A stretch of DNA of 64,000 nucleotides from Actinomycetota bacterium (GCA_020438795.1 JAGQTY010000011.1:23833-87832); one strand, 5' to 3'. Numbered from the stretch's first letter, positions 35,938 through 45,872 are shown. Notes: generated by a model not told the origin, from the letters alone. Numbers and translations are program-made.

Positions 35938-37661
35938 GAGGGACTCCAGAAGATGAAGATCAGATACATCGCCATGGCCAGAGTGATCGCCCCGGTGCCC
36001 AGGACTGCCGGACGTTTGATCCAGACGGTCTGCTCGGTCCGGGTCTCTGTGGCGACTCCGAGGCCTTTGACGAGTCCGACCAGCTCTGTATCGGGTTTCG
36101 GTTCGGTACGTTTGCTGACAGCAACGGTGACGACGAGGTCCACAGCGCCTGCCACGATCCCCATCCACATCGCCTGGGCGAAGGATGACCGGAAGAACTC
36201 GTCGTAGACGGTTGCGAAGACCCAGATGCCACCGGCCGAGATGATCCCGGAAAGCATGCCCCAGAATCCACCCCAGGCAGTGGTGCGCTTCCAGAACATC
36301 CCGAGGATGAACGTGACGAAGACTGGTGCCTGGAAGAATGAGAACAGCGTCTGAAGGTACTCGTTGATGTTGTTGTACTGCGCGGCGATGAACGCGGTAC
36401 CGATCCCGATGAGCACCCCGATGACCGTGAGCCATCGCCCCAGCCGCAGGTAGTAGTGGTCCCCACGGTTCCGGCGGACGTAGGCCTGCCAGATGTCGTA
36501 GGTCACGACGGTGTTGAAGCTGCTCACGTTGGCCGCCATGCCGGCCATGAACGCGGCGACGAGTCCAGTCACCGCAACGCCGAGCACGCCGGTCGGAAGC
36601 AGATCCGCGATGAGCAGCGGGATCGCGTTCGTATAGGTCATGCTCTCGTCGCTCGGGTCCTTCCCCAGTTCAGGGAACAGCAGAGCCGCGATGATGCCGG
36701 GCAGGAGCACGATGAACGGGATGAAGATCTTGGGGTAGGCGCCGATGATCGGCGCCCGCCGAGCACTGTTGAGGTTCTTCGCGCTCATGGCGCGCTGCAC
36801 CTCGGCGAAGTTCGTGGTCCAGTACCCGAACGACAGGATGAAGGCCTGACCGAGGATGATCCCCACCCAGTCGCCGATGGGGTTGGCCGCCTCCCCGCTC
36901 GTTGCGATCCCGGTGCCGGACCACGGGTCGTACCAGTAGGCGGGATAATCGGCGAGCCGGTCCATGAGTTCCACGGGGCCGCCGATCGCGATGATCCCGA
37001 CGATCGTCAGCGGGATCAGTCCCGCGATGATCACGAAGAACTGCAGGACCTCGTTGTACATGGCCCCCATGAGACCGCCCGCAAGTATGTACAGCAGCAC
37101 CAGAATGGCCGCCACGATGATGGCGTGTACCAGACCCCAGCCCAGCAGCGCACGCAGCACGATGGCCAGCGAGTAGAGATTGACCCCGGCGATCAGGACG
37201 GTCGAGATCGCGAAGCTGCCGGCGTTCACCAGATGTGTTGGCTTGTTGTACCGGCGTCGCAGGTATTCGGGAACGGACTTGAGCTTCGACCCGTAGTAGA
37301 AGGGCATCATGATGACGCCGAGGAACACCATCGCCGGTATGGCACCGATCCAGTAGTAGTGCACCGAGGCGAAGCCGAACTGGGCACCGTTGGCCGCGAA
37401 TCCCAGGATCTCGAGTGCCCCGAGGTTGGCGCTGATGAAGGCGAGGCCAGCGATCCATGCGGGTAGCGAACGTCCGGCCTGGAAGAAGTCCTTGGAGTTC
37501 TTGATGGAGCGGCGAACGATCCACCCGATCCCGATCACGAAGATGAAGTAGATGATCAACATTGCGTAGTCGACCCACTGCATATCGAGCAGGGCGGCCT
37601 CTTCGTTGGGTGCGTCCTGCGCCATCACCGCAGCACTGAGTGCTGTCGTCAGTGCGCTCAT
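35934..37661 (-). CDS. Sodium:solute symporter family (SSS) transporter
   Basis: 575 residues with about 14 TM helices. SSS landmarks: FFQAGRSLPAWIAGLAFISANLGALEILG in the first helices, a GGLMGAMYNEVLQFFVII segment and AMSAKNLNSARRAPIIGAYPKI after TM7-8. Overall it looks closest to sugar (SGLT-like) members. ATG 37661 follows GAGGACGCCCG. It is divergent from a TreT-like glycosyltransferase, hinting at glucose, galactose or trehalose as substrate, but this is inference. Confidence 0.85.
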   Translation of the reverse strand: MSALTTALSAAVMAQDAPNEEAALLDMQWVDYAMLIIYFIFVIGIGWIVRRSIKNSKDFFQAGRSLPAWIAGLAFISANLGALEILGFAANGAQFGFASVHYYWIGAIPAMVFLGVIMMPFYYGSKLKSVPEYLRRRYNKPTHLVNAGSFAISTVLIAGVNLYSLAIVLRALLGWGLVHAIIVAAILVLLYILAGGLMGAMYNEVLQFFVIIAGLIPLTIVGIIAIGGPVELMDRLADYPAYWYDPWSGTGIATSGEAANPIGDWVGIILGQAFILSFGYWTTNFAEVQRAMSAKNLNSARRAPIIGAYPKIFIPFIVLLPGIIAALLFPELGKDPSDESMTYTNAIPLLIADLLPTGVLGVAVTGLVAAFMAGMAANVSSFNTVVTYDIWQAYVRRNRGDHYYLRLGRWLTVIGVLIGIGTAFIAAQYNNINEYLQTLFSFFQAPVFVTFILGMFWKRTTAWGGFWGMLSGIISAGGIWVFATVYDEFFRSSFAQAMWMGIVAGAVDLVVTVAVSKRTEPKPDTELVGLVKGLGVATETRTEQTVWIKRPAVLGTGAITLAMAMYLIFIFWSPS

Positions 37662-37770
37662 CGGGCGTCCTCGCTGAAAATGACTGCTTCGTGCGGAATG
37701 ATGGCAGTTGGGCCAGCACGTGTCCTGATCAAGATCACGAAGCCCGGCCTAAAGGGACAGAAGGGGTAGC

Positions 37771-39210
37771 ATGTTCGAGGTTCCGCTGCAACCACGGTCA
37801 CTGGAACAGTTGGCCGAAGTCATTCCGCAGGACAGGATCCAGCGCCTGGCCGACGAGATCGCGCCACGGATGCGGGAGATGTTCGAGGGCAAGAACATCA
37901 TCAATGTCAACTCAACCGACAAGGGCGGCGGGGTCGCCGAGATGCTGCATGTACTGCTGCCGCTGACGCTCGGAACCGGCGTTCCCACCCGGTGGTTCGT
38001 CGTCGAGGGCGACCCCGTCTTCTTCACCCTGACCAAGCGGCTGCATCACCGTCTCCACGGGAACAAGGGCGACAATGGCGAATTGACCACGGTGGAGCAA
38101 GGACTCATGAGCGGGGTGGTCGCACGCAACGCCCCGGAACTGCTGCAGAAGGTCTCCCCGGGGGATGTCGTCATCCTGCACGATCCCCAGCCCGCACCGC
38201 TGGCGCCCATGCTCAAGGAGCGGGGCATCGCTGTGGTCTGGCGCTGTCACGTCGGCGTGGACAAGGACAACGAGTACACCGACGAGGCATGGGGTTTCCT
38301 GCGGACGTTCCTGGAAGGGAACGTCGACGAGTACGTCTTCACCCGCGCGTCCTATGCGCCGGACTGGGTGCCACCGGACAAGTTGCGGGTCATCAAACCA
38401 TCCATCGATCCGTTGGCGCCCAAGAACCAGGATCTCTCGGAATCGGACATCCTGGGTGCGCTGTCCGGCGCCGGCATCATCAAGGACGGTGGCTTCGGAT
38501 CCGCGTCGTTCGTGCGGTCGGACGGGAGCACCGCCCCCTTCACCATGAAGGCGGAGATCGTCCGCTCCGGTGAGGCCCCGACCATGGATGTGCCGCTGAT
38601 CGTGCAGGTCTCCCGCTGGGATCCGCTCAAGGACATGGCGGGGGTGATGCACGGCTTCATCGAACACATCGCCGACCGCAGCGATGCCCACCTGATGCTC
38701 GTCGGTCCCTCGACCGCATCGGTGTCCGACGATCCGGAGGGCCAGCAGGTGCTCGATGCCCTCACCGAGGAGTGGCGCGCCCTGCCTCACGACGTGCGCG
38801 ACCGGATTCATCTCGTGAGCCTGCCGATGGACGATCCCGAGCAGAACGGCGCCCTCGTGAACGCGATCCAGCGCCACGCTGCGGTTGTCACGCAGAAGAG
38901 TCTGGCCGAGGGCTTCGGTCTGACCGTGACCGAGGCGATGTTCAAGGCCCGCCCGATCGTCGCCTCGGCGGTCGGCGGCATCGTGGATCAGATCGATGAT
39001 CACGTCAGCGGCATCCTGGTCTCGGACCCGCGCGATCTGGAGATGTTCGGCCACGCCGTCGTCGAGGTGCTCGAGAACCCGGACTTCGCCGAGCGCCTCG
39101 GCGCAGCTGCACGTCAGCGTGCCATCGATGTGTTCCTGCCCGACACGAGCCTGGACGTCTGGAACGAGACGGTCGCCAGTGCGCTTCGGCTGGCGGCCGA
39201 GGGGGACTGA
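37771..39210 (+). CDS. GT4 glycosyltransferase, trehalose synthase (TreT)-like
   Basis: 479 residues, GT-B fold. NVNSTDKGGGVAEMLHVLLP and CHVGVDKDNEYTDEAWGFLRTFL are the N-terminal signature of TreT and related trehalose phosphorylases; the donor domain has PLIVQVSRWDPLKDM, KSLAEGFGLTVTEAMFKARP and ASAVGGIVDQI with the EX7E glutamates. TreT joins an NDP-glucose to glucose to give trehalose, reversibly. ATG 37771 follows GAAGGGG. Divergent from the sodium symporter; 110 nt between them. Confidence 0.72.
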   Translation: MFEVPLQPRSLEQLAEVIPQDRIQRLADEIAPRMREMFEGKNIINVNSTDKGGGVAEMLHVLLPLTLGTGVPTRWFVVEGDPVFFTLTKRLHHRLHGNKGDNGELTTVEQGLMSGVVARNAPELLQKVSPGDVVILHDPQPAPLAPMLKERGIAVVWRCHVGVDKDNEYTDEAWGFLRTFLEGNVDEYVFTRASYAPDWVPPDKLRVIKPSIDPLAPKNQDLSESDILGALSGAGIIKDGGFGSASFVRSDGSTAPFTMKAEIVRSGEAPTMDVPLIVQVSRWDPLKDMAGVMHGFIEHIADRSDAHLMLVGPSTASVSDDPEGQQVLDALTEEWRALPHDVRDRIHLVSLPMDDPEQNGALVNAIQRHAAVVTQKSLAEGFGLTVTEAMFKARPIVASAVGGIVDQIDDHVSGILVSDPRDLEMFGHAVVEVLENPDFAERLGAAARQRAIDVFLPDTSLDVWNETVASALRLAAEGD

Positions 39211-39258
39211 GCTGCGCGCCAGCATCTTCCCGGTGGATCGCCGACCGTCCTGACCGGC

Positions 39259-39264
39259 TACGAT
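39259..39264 (+). promoter_or_regulatory. -10 box for the carboxylase operon
   Basis: TACGAT, 6 nt before GTG 39271; a leaderless start for the three-gene leucine-degradation operon. Confidence 0.5.
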
Positions 39265-39270
39265 GGCGAG

Positions 39271-40890
39271 GTGATTCAGGATGCGGCCGTGCTGAGCAGT
39301 CGCCTGGATCCGGAGTCTGCTGCGGCGCTCGCCAACCGGGCCCATCATGCCGAGCTGGCGCACGAGCTCTCGCAGCGACTGGCGGCGGTACGCCTCGGCG
39401 GGTCGCCGCGCGCCAGGGAGAAGCACAAGGCAAGAGGCAAGCTGCTGCCCCGGGAGCGGGTCGAGCAGCTCATCGACCCCGGCTCGCCGTTCCTCGAACT
39501 GAGCCAGCTTGCAGCCACCGGTATGTACGACGATGACGCGCCCGCGGCCGGTATCATCACCGGGATCGGTCGGGTGAGCGGCCAACTGTGCATGATCATC
39601 GCCAACGATGCCACCGTCAAGGGCGGCACCTACTACCCGATGACGGTCAAGAAGCACCTGCGCGCACAGGAGATCGCCCGGGAGAACCGGTTGCCGTGCA
39701 TCGCGCTGGTGGACTCCGGCGGGGCGTTCCTGCCGATGCAGGACGAGGTCTTTCCGGATCGCGACCACTTCGGCCGCATCTTCTACAATCAGGCGCAGCT
39801 CTCGGCCCTCAACGTCCCGCAGGTGGCGGCGGTGATGGGGTCCTGCACCGCCGGCGGCGCATACGTGCCGGCGATGAGCGACGAAGCGGTCATCGTCCGC
39901 AACCAGGGCACCATCTTCCTCGGTGGTCCGCCCCTCGTGCGTGCAGCCACCGGCGAGATTGTGACCGCCGAGGAACTCGGCGGGGGAGAGGTCCACTCCC
40001 GAGTATCCGGGGTGACGGACCATCTCGCCGAGAACGATGCCCACGCCCTGGAGATCCTGCGCCGGATCGCCGCAACGTTCCCGCCCCCGGCACCAACGCC
40101 CTGGCAGCGCAGGGAATCGCGTCCCCCCGCCGTATCGGAAACCGAACTGTACTCGGTGATCCCCTCGGACAACCGCACCCCCTACGATGTTCGCGAAGTC
40201 ATCGCCCGCATCGTGGACGCGAGTGAGTTCACCGAGTTCAAGGCGGAGTACGGGCAGTCCCTGGTCACCGGGTTCGCCTGGATCCACGGGCATCCGGTCG
40301 GCATCGTCGCGAACAACGGCATCCTGTTCTCGGAGTCGGCGCAGAAGGGCGCGCACTTCATCGAACTCTGTGATCAGCGCCGGATCCCGCTGTTGTTCCT
40401 GCAGAACATCAGTGGGTTCATGGTGGGGCGTGACTACGAGGCGGGCGGGATCGCCAAGCACGGCGCCAAGATGGTCACCGCGGTCGCCTGCGCCCGGGTT
40501 CCCAAGCTGACCGTGGTGGTGGGCGGCTCGTTCGGCGCCGGCAACTATTCGATGTGCGGGCGTTCGTACTCGCCGCGGTTCATGTGGCTGTGGCCCAATG
40601 CGCGTATCTCGGTCATGGGTGGGGAGCAGGCCGCGTCGGTGCTCGCGACAGTCCGCCGAGAGAACCTTGAAGCCAAAGGAGAGACGTGGTCACAGGAGGA
40701 CGAGGAAACCTTCCGCGCGCCGATCCGGGCGCAGTACGAGGAACACGGGAACCCCTACTACGCGACTGCCCGGCTGTGGGACGACGGAGTCATCGATCCC
40801 CTCGACACGCGAACCGTTATCGGTTTGGCTCTGGGAGCCTGTGCCAATGCCCCGCTCCCGGAGGTCAGCCGGGGCGTCTTCCGGATGTGA
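39271..40890 (+). CDS. accD1: Methylcrotonyl-CoA carboxylase beta subunit (AccD1/MccB type)
   Basis: Carboxyltransferase subunit that moves CO2 from carboxybiotin to 3-methylcrotonyl-CoA in leucine breakdown. Crotonase-like halves show [52 protein letters not shown] and [18 protein letters not shown] with [15 protein letters not shown]; the last blocks are typical of MccB rather than PccB. 539 residues. Followed by the biotin-carboxylase subunit (7 nt) and HMG-CoA lyase, which identifies the pathway; same order as accD1-accA1 in mycobacteria. Confidence 0.92.
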   Translation: MIQDAAVLSSRLDPESAAALANRAHHAELAHELSQRLAAVRLGGSPRAREKHKARGKLLPRERVEQLIDPGSPFLELSQLAATGMYDDDAPAAGIITGIGRVSGQLCMIIANDATVKGGTYYPMTVKKHLRAQEIARENRLPCIALVDSGGAFLPMQDEVFPDRDHFGRIFYNQAQLSALNVPQVAAVMGSCTAGGAYVPAMSDEAVIVRNQGTIFLGGPPLVRAATGEIVTAEELGGGEVHSRVSGVTDHLAENDAHALEILRRIAATFPPPAPTPWQRRESRPPAVSETELYSVIPSDNRTPYDVREVIARIVDASEFTEFKAEYGQSLVTGFAWIHGHPVGIVANNGILFSESAQKGAHFIELCDQRRIPLLFLQNISGFMVGRDYEAGGIAKHGAKMVTAVACARVPKLTVVVGGSFGAGNYSMCGRSYSPRFMWLWPNARISVMGGEQAASVLATVRRENLEAKGETWSQEDEETFRAPIRAQYEEHGNPYYATARLWDDGVIDPLDTRTVIGLALGACANAPLPEVSRGVFRM

Positions 40891-40897
40891 GGTGGCG

Positions 40898-42919
40898 ATG
40901 ACGCGAAGCTTCGATCGGGTGCTGATCGCCAACCGGGGTGAGATCGCTGTGCGTGTGATCCGGACGCTCCGGGAACTCGGGATCACCTCCATCGCCGTGT
41001 ACAGCGATGCCGACGCCGGTGCCAAGCATGTCCGTGAGGCCGACGAGGCCGTCCGGATCGGGCCTGCGCCTGCGCTTGAGTCGTATCTGTCGGTGGACAA
41101 CGTCATCGCCGCCGCCATGCGCTGCGGAGCTCAAGCCGTCCACCCCGGGTATGGCTTCCTCAGCGAGAACGCCGAGTTCGCCGAGGCCTGCGCAGCGGCC
41201 GGTGTGACCTTCATCGGACCGCCCGTCCGGGCGATAGAGATGATGGGGGACAAGATCGCGGCCAAGAATACGGTCGCTGCTGCTGGCGTCCCTGTGGTTC
41301 CGGGCCGCCACGACGAGGACATGTCGGACGCTGCCATCGTCGAAGCCGTTTCGGAGATCGGCTGCCCGGTCATCCTCAAGCCGTCGGCGGGCGGCGGGGG
41401 CAAGGGTATGCGTGTCATCCGGGAAGAGGCTGAGTTGTCCGGGGCGCTTGCGTCTGTCAGGCGTGAGGCCCTGGCTGCCTTCGGGGACGACCGGCTGCTC
41501 GTCGAGCGGTTCGTGGAACGGCCACGCCACATCGAGATCCAGGTCCTGGCCGACCAGCACGGCGATGTGATCCACCTCGGGGAACGCGAATGCAGTCTGC
41601 AGCGCAGGCACCAGAAGGTGATCGAGGAGGCCCCTTCACCCTTCCTCACCCCTGAGGGACGGGAGCGGATGGGAGCCGCGGCGGTGGCGGCTGCCCGCAG
41701 TTGCGGCTACGTCGGAGCCGGCACCGTGGAGTTCATCGTGTCCGGCGCCGATGCTGACGACTTCTATTTTCTTGAGATGAACACGCGCCTGCAGGTCGAA
41801 CACCCGGTGACCGAGTTGGTCACAGGTGTGGACCTGGTGGCCCAGCAACTCCTGATCGCGGGAGGCGCGCGGCTGCCCCTCACTCAGCAGGACGTGACCA
41901 TGCAGGGTCACGCCATCGAGGCTCGCGTCTACGCCGAAGATCCGGCTGCGGGGTTCCTGCCGAGCGCCGGACGACTGGCCCTGGTCCACGATCCCAGCGG
42001 CGAAGGGATCCGGGTCGACTCCGGTGTGGCCACCGGGGACGTCGTCGGCACGGACTACGATCCGATGCTGGCGAAGATCATCACCTACGGCGGCGACCGG
42101 CAGGAGGCACTGCATCGGCTTGAGGCAGCGCTGCGACGCACCGCGTACCTGGGGGTGCGCACCAATCTGGACTATCTCACTGGTCTGCTCACCCGCGACG
42201 AGGTGACGACCGGCCGGTTGCACACTCACCTTTTGGACGATCATCCGCAGTGGGCCGAGTACAGCGAACTGGGCGACCACTTCATTGCAGCGGCAGCCGG
42301 AGTCCTGCTGCTGGCGCGGGGCCAGGCGTTGGTCGAGACGGGCCGCGGCGAGGCGGGGCGTGATCCGTGGACCAGGAGTGACGGCTGGCGGCTCAACGGG
42401 CGCGGCTGGACCACCTGGCAGTTCCAGGCGCCACAGCGAACAATCGTGGCTGAGGTCAGCGGTCCTCCGCGCGCGGCCTCGTTGGTCATCGACGGGGCGA
42501 GCCCGGAGCTGATCTCGGTGGCCGAGCGGGGCGCTCGCATCAGCGTTTCGATGGCCGGGATCACCAGGGAGTTCCAGTACGCGATGTCCGACGCCAGGAT
42601 CTGGCTGGCCTGCGACGGGCACACAGTTGCGCTGCGAGACATGGACATCCTGGCCGCCGAAGCTGCCGGTGCCGATGCCGGTGCTGCCGGTCCGGTGCGT
42701 TCCCCCATGCCCGGTTCGGTGATCGAGGTCTGCGTAGCACCCGGCGATGAGGTCGCTGAGGGGGATGCACTGGTGACGGTGGAGGCCATGAAGATGGAGC
42801 ACGCCCTGGTGGCGCCGGTGGCGGCAAGGGTCGAAGCCGTGCACGTCCGTGCTGGCGATACTGTCGCACTCGATCAGGAGCTGGTGCTGCTGACCGACCA
42901 GCAGTCAGGGGCGCAGTGA
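40898..42919 (+). CDS. accA1: Methylcrotonyl-CoA carboxylase alpha subunit (biotin carboxylase + BCCP)
   Basis: 673 residues. Biotin carboxylase domain from DRVLIANRGEIAVRVIRTLRE, with the ATP-grasp loop KPSAGGGGKGM and EMNTRLQVEHPVTE; a BT linker domain follows; the C-terminal carrier domain has VEAMKMEHAL with the biotinylated Lys. ATG 40898 lies 6 nt after GAGG; GTG 40892 is an alternative. The stop overlaps the HMG-CoA lyase start by one base, so the operon is translationally coupled. It requires biotin, and a BioY-type transporter gene lies 11 kb away. Confidence 0.93.
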   Translation: MTRSFDRVLIANRGEIAVRVIRTLRELGITSIAVYSDADAGAKHVREADEAVRIGPAPALESYLSVDNVIAAAMRCGAQAVHPGYGFLSENAEFAEACAAAGVTFIGPPVRAIEMMGDKIAAKNTVAAAGVPVVPGRHDEDMSDAAIVEAVSEIGCPVILKPSAGGGGKGMRVIREEAELSGALASVRREALAAFGDDRLLVERFVERPRHIEIQVLADQHGDVIHLGERECSLQRRHQKVIEEAPSPFLTPEGRERMGAAAVAAARSCGYVGAGTVEFIVSGADADDFYFLEMNTRLQVEHPVTELVTGVDLVAQQLLIAGGARLPLTQQDVTMQGHAIEARVYAEDPAAGFLPSAGRLALVHDPSGEGIRVDSGVATGDVVGTDYDPMLAKIITYGGDRQEALHRLEAALRRTAYLGVRTNLDYLTGLLTRDEVTTGRLHTHLLDDHPQWAEYSELGDHFIAAAAGVLLLARGQALVETGRGEAGRDPWTRSDGWRLNGRGWTTWQFQAPQRTIVAEVSGPPRAASLVIDGASPELISVAERGARISVSMAGITREFQYAMSDARIWLACDGHTVALRDMDILAAEAAGADAGAAGPVRSPMPGSVIEVCVAPGDEVAEGDALVTVEAMKMEHALVAPVAARVEAVHVRAGDTVALDQELVLLTDQQSGAQ

Positions 42920-43845
42920 TGATCGCAGGGCTACCCGAAGTCGTGGCGAAGCCCGGTCTGCCGCCAGAGGTGACCATCTGGGAGGTGGGAGCCCGCGATG
43001 GTCTCCAGAACGAGCCGGGGACGATTGCGACCGACACGAAGATCGAACTGATCAACCGGCTTGCGGCCGCGGGTCTCCCGGTTGTGGAAGCGACTTCGTT
43101 CGTGCGTCCGGACTGGGTGCCGCAACTGGCTGACGCAGCCGAGGTCATGGCCGGCATCACACGGAGCTCCTTGACGCGCTACCCGGTGCTCGTGCCCAAC
43201 ACCCATGGCCTGGAGCGGGCGCTGCAGGCCGGTGCATCCGATGTCGCGGTGTTCGCCAGTGCCACGCAGACGTTCGCGCGCAAGAACCTGAACTGTGATC
43301 TGGGCCAGCAGATGGAGCGCTTCGAGCCAACAGTGGCCGCGGCGCGGGCCGCCGGAGCCCGGGTGCGCGGCTACGTGTCGATGTGTTTCGGCGATCCCTG
43401 GGAGGGACAGGTCGCCGTCGGAGACGTGATCTCGGTGTGTGAGGAGCTCACCGCAGTCGGTTGTGAGGAGCTGAGCCTCGGCGACACGATCGGGGTGGCG
43501 ACACCCGGGCAGGTACAGCGCCTGCTGGCAGACCTGTCAGGCTCGGTACCACTCGAGGCCGTCGGTGTGCACTTCCACAACACTTATGGTCAGGCCCTGT
43601 CGAACACCTACGCCAGCCTGGAGGCCGGAGTACGCACGATCGACGCCAGCGCCGGTGGCCTCGGGGGTTGTCCCTATGCGAAGAGCGCCACCGGCAACCT
43701 CGCCACCGAGGATCTGGTCTGGATGCTGACCGGACTCGGCGTCCGGACCGGCGTTGACCTTGAGCAACTGGTTGCCACCTCCGTGTGGCTCGCGGGCATC
43801 CTCGACCGGCCCTCGCCCAGCGCCGTGGTGCGAGCCCTGAGCTGA
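42919..43845 (+). CDS. Hydroxymethylglutaryl-CoA lyase
   Basis: Last step of leucine degradation: HMG-CoA to acetyl-CoA and acetoacetate. TIM barrel with EVGARDGLQNEPG (metal/substrate Arg-Asp), ATSFVRPDWVPQLADA, HFHNTYGQALSN (metal His pair) and catalytic Cys in GGLGGCPYAKSATGNLATED. 308 residues. ATG 42919 overlaps the carboxylase stop (TGATG); GTG 42916 is also possible. The hydratase needed between MCC and this enzyme (methylglutaconyl-CoA hydratase) is not in the window. Confidence 0.93.
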   Translation: MIAGLPEVVAKPGLPPEVTIWEVGARDGLQNEPGTIATDTKIELINRLAAAGLPVVEATSFVRPDWVPQLADAAEVMAGITRSSLTRYPVLVPNTHGLERALQAGASDVAVFASATQTFARKNLNCDLGQQMERFEPTVAAARAAGARVRGYVSMCFGDPWEGQVAVGDVISVCEELTAVGCEELSLGDTIGVATPGQVQRLLADLSGSVPLEAVGVHFHNTYGQALSNTYASLEAGVRTIDASAGGLGGCPYAKSATGNLATEDLVWMLTGLGVRTGVDLEQLVATSVWLAGILDRPSPSAVVRALS

Positions 43846-43856
43846 AGCAGGCGCTG

Positions 43857-44735
43857 TCAGGCGCCCGGGGCATACGTTGAGATGATCGCGAGCGTGATCG
43901 CCAGCACGGCCACGCTCACGATGATCATCCATACCTTCAGAGACGTGGGCGCGCTCGGCATCTCCATCTCGTCGCCGCCGCCCGCGGGGGCGCCCATGTC
44001 GTCACCGGTCATGTCCATGTCCGTCATCCCAGCTGAGCTCATGTCCTGCGGACCGGCCATGACGGGCTCGGGAGTGCGTTCTTTGGCCAGGACGGTGATC
44101 ATGCCGTGCTTCATGTGGTTGCTGACCATCCACCAGTTCATGGGGTAGGCGGCAGCGAAACCGGCGACCAGGGAGATCGACATGATGAACCAGAATTGCG
44201 GGCGGGCAGGATCGGATGCACCTTCCACCGCAGGCATCCAGAACTTGGAGACCAGCAGCATGCCCGACATCAGGCAGTTCATGGACAGGAACTCCGGGAG
44301 AAAGGTCATTTTCAGCGACTTGATGTAGTCGCCGCCGGCCATATCTCGCATGGCGAAGGCCTGGAAATAGCCCCAGCCGAAGGAGAATCCGAGGATGTAC
44401 TCCAGAGCGAAGTCGGGCCAGAAGGTCAGGGTGAGCGCAGCGCCGATGGCGGCACCGACGATGATCCCGATCCCGTCACCGGCGGCGCAGTGCATCGTGG
44501 ATCCGAGCACCTGACGCCACCGGACGCTGACGTACTGTTCGTGGGTGCCCTTGATGGGTTCGCGGCAGCCCAGCACGTAGAAGAAGGCGCCCACCGGGCC
44601 GGTGAATGCGGTGAGGATGACGAACGCCCACTTCATCACCGTGGCCTCGGGCGTGGTGATGAAGATGTCGATGGTCACGAACAGGAACGAAGGGATGGTG
44701 AGTATCCACCACATCAGCATGACGCCGTCGAGCAT
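43857..44735 (-). CDS. DUF4396 membrane protein with Met-rich cytoplasmic/extracellular segment
   Basis: 292 residues, DUF4396. About seven TM segments; conserved GCREPIKGTHEQY, STMHCAAGDGIGI, MNCLMSGMLL and FAAAYPMNWWMVSNHMKHGM. Before the last TM helix is a 40-residue loop rich in Met and Asp (MSSAGMTDMDMTGDDMG and DEMEM), the kind of sequence that binds Cu(I) or Ag(I) by thioethers. The family is uncharacterised. ATG 44735 follows GAGGAG by 7 nt. Transcribed alone, convergent with the leucine operon. Confidence 0.78.
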   Translation of the reverse strand: MLDGVMLMWWILTIPSFLFVTIDIFITTPEATVMKWAFVILTAFTGPVGAFFYVLGCREPIKGTHEQYVSVRWRQVLGSTMHCAAGDGIGIIVGAAIGAALTLTFWPDFALEYILGFSFGWGYFQAFAMRDMAGGDYIKSLKMTFLPEFLSMNCLMSGMLLVSKFWMPAVEGASDPARPQFWFIMSISLVAGFAAAYPMNWWMVSNHMKHGMITVLAKERTPEPVMAGPQDMSSAGMTDMDMTGDDMGAPAGGGDEMEMPSAPTSLKVWMIIVSVAVLAITLAIISTYAPGA

Positions 44736-44813
44736 AGTCAGACTCCTCGGTGGCTCAGCCTATCGAAGTCTCTGCCACCCTGCAGCGGCGTGACCCGGAC
44801 AGCGGTCCGTTCC

Positions 44814-45872
44814 TCACGGAACGCGCTTGAGCAGTTCCCGCGCGACCAGGTCGGCGGCGCTGCCCTCCCCGTAGCTGGTTCTCGGTGCGCCGGAATCGAC
44901 CTGGGCCTGCCAGGACCAGGTCTTGGGATGTTCCAGCTGCGGGTCGAGCTGGTTCCAGCCCTCGGCCACCGTCTCCTGCCATTCCGTCTCCGTGCGCAAG
45001 GTGGTGCAAGGCGTCCCCACCAAGTAGGCCTCCTTCTGCAGCCCTCCCGAATCGGTGATGACGCCCGAGGCCGCGGCAAGTGCCTTGACCATCTGGGGGT
45101 AGGGCAGTGGCTCGATCGCGGTGACATTGCCGGCATTCAACTCGTATCCCGCCTCGGCAGCCTTGCGGAGCAACCGGGGATGGGCTGTGAGCACCACCGG
45201 CTCCGGTTGTTGTTGCAGGCCGGAGACGATCGCCGCCAGGCGCGCGGGGTCGTCGGTGTTCTCGGCCCGGTGGATGGTGCTCAGCAGGAATCCGGAGTCC
45301 GGCACAGAAGCGGGGAGCGCGACGGAATCGGCCCGAGCCAGGATCTTCAGGCAGATGTCAGTCATCACATCACCGACCACGACGGACTGGTCGCCCAGGC
45401 CCTCAGCGATGAGGTTGTGGTGGGCCAGCTCCGTCGGACAGAGGAGCAGATCGGCCGCGTGATCGGTCAGTACGCGGTTGTGCTCCTCGGGCATTCTGCG
45501 ATTGTGGGAACGCAGTCCCGCCTCGAGATGCGCGAGCGGAAGGTGCATCTTGACCGCGCTTATCGCGGCTGCCAGCGTGGAGTTGGTATCGCCGTAGACC
45601 AGCACCCAGTCCGGAGCGGCATCCTGCAGCACTGGGTCGAGCCCGATCAGCATCTCTCCGGTCTGCTGGCCGTGCGAACCCGATCCGACCTCGAGGTTCA
45701 CGTCCGGTTCCGGGATCGCGAGATCCTCGAAGAAGACCCCCGACATGTTCTCGTCGTAGTGCTGCCCGGTATGGACGATGATGTGGTCGATGCCGTGCGT
45801 ATGCAGGGCGGCGGCCACTGGGGCCAGCTTCACGAACTGGGGTCGCGCGCCGACCACGCTTACAACTCTCAT
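44814..45872 (-). CDS. wecB: Non-hydrolysing UDP-GlcNAc-type 2-epimerase (WbpI-like)
   Basis: 352 residues, WecB/MnaA/WbpI superfamily. The N-terminal VVSVVGARPQFVKLAPV carries GARPQF, characteristic of the WbpI branch (classical WecB reads GTRPE), followed by HTGQHYDENMS, YGDTNSTLA, HLEAGLRSHNRRMPEE, TIHRAENTDDPARL and DSGGLQKEA. WbpI inverts C2 of UDP-2,3-diacetamido-2,3-dideoxy-glucuronate; the matching WbpB, WbpE and WbpD homologs lie 2 kb away. Plain UDP-GlcNAc epimerase activity is the alternative. ATG 45872 follows GGAGGCGCC. Confidence 0.85.
   Translation of the reverse strand: MRVVSVVGARPQFVKLAPVAAALHTHGIDHIIVHTGQHYDENMSGVFFEDLAIPEPDVNLEVGSGSHGQQTGEMLIGLDPVLQDAAPDWVLVYGDTNSTLAAAISAVKMHLPLAHLEAGLRSHNRRMPEEHNRVLTDHAADLLLCPTELAHHNLIAEGLGDQSVVVGDVMTDICLKILARADSVALPASVPDSGFLLSTIHRAENTDDPARLAAIVSGLQQQPEPVVLTAHPRLLRKAAEAGYELNAGNVTAIEPLPYPQMVKALAAASGVITDSGGLQKEAYLVGTPCTTLRTETEWQETVAEGWNQLDPQLEHPKTWSWQAQVDSGAPRTSYGEGSAADLVARELLKRVP

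Noticed and set aside
37726..37737. TGATC-AA-GATCA dyad between symporter and TreT-like gene as an operator
   Set aside because: Arms of five bases are expected by chance at this length; no support beyond symmetry.
37912..40461. 849-residue open frame on the minus strand
   Set aside because: It lies antisense to the TreT-like gene and accD1, has no domain pattern and shows the Asp/His/Arg-rich composition typical of antisense frames in high-GC DNA.
44814..45872. Enterobacterial common antigen role for the epimerase
   Set aside because: The GARPQF signature and neighbouring WbpB/D/E-like genes fit diacetamido-uronic acid synthesis better than plain UDP-GlcNAc epimerisation.
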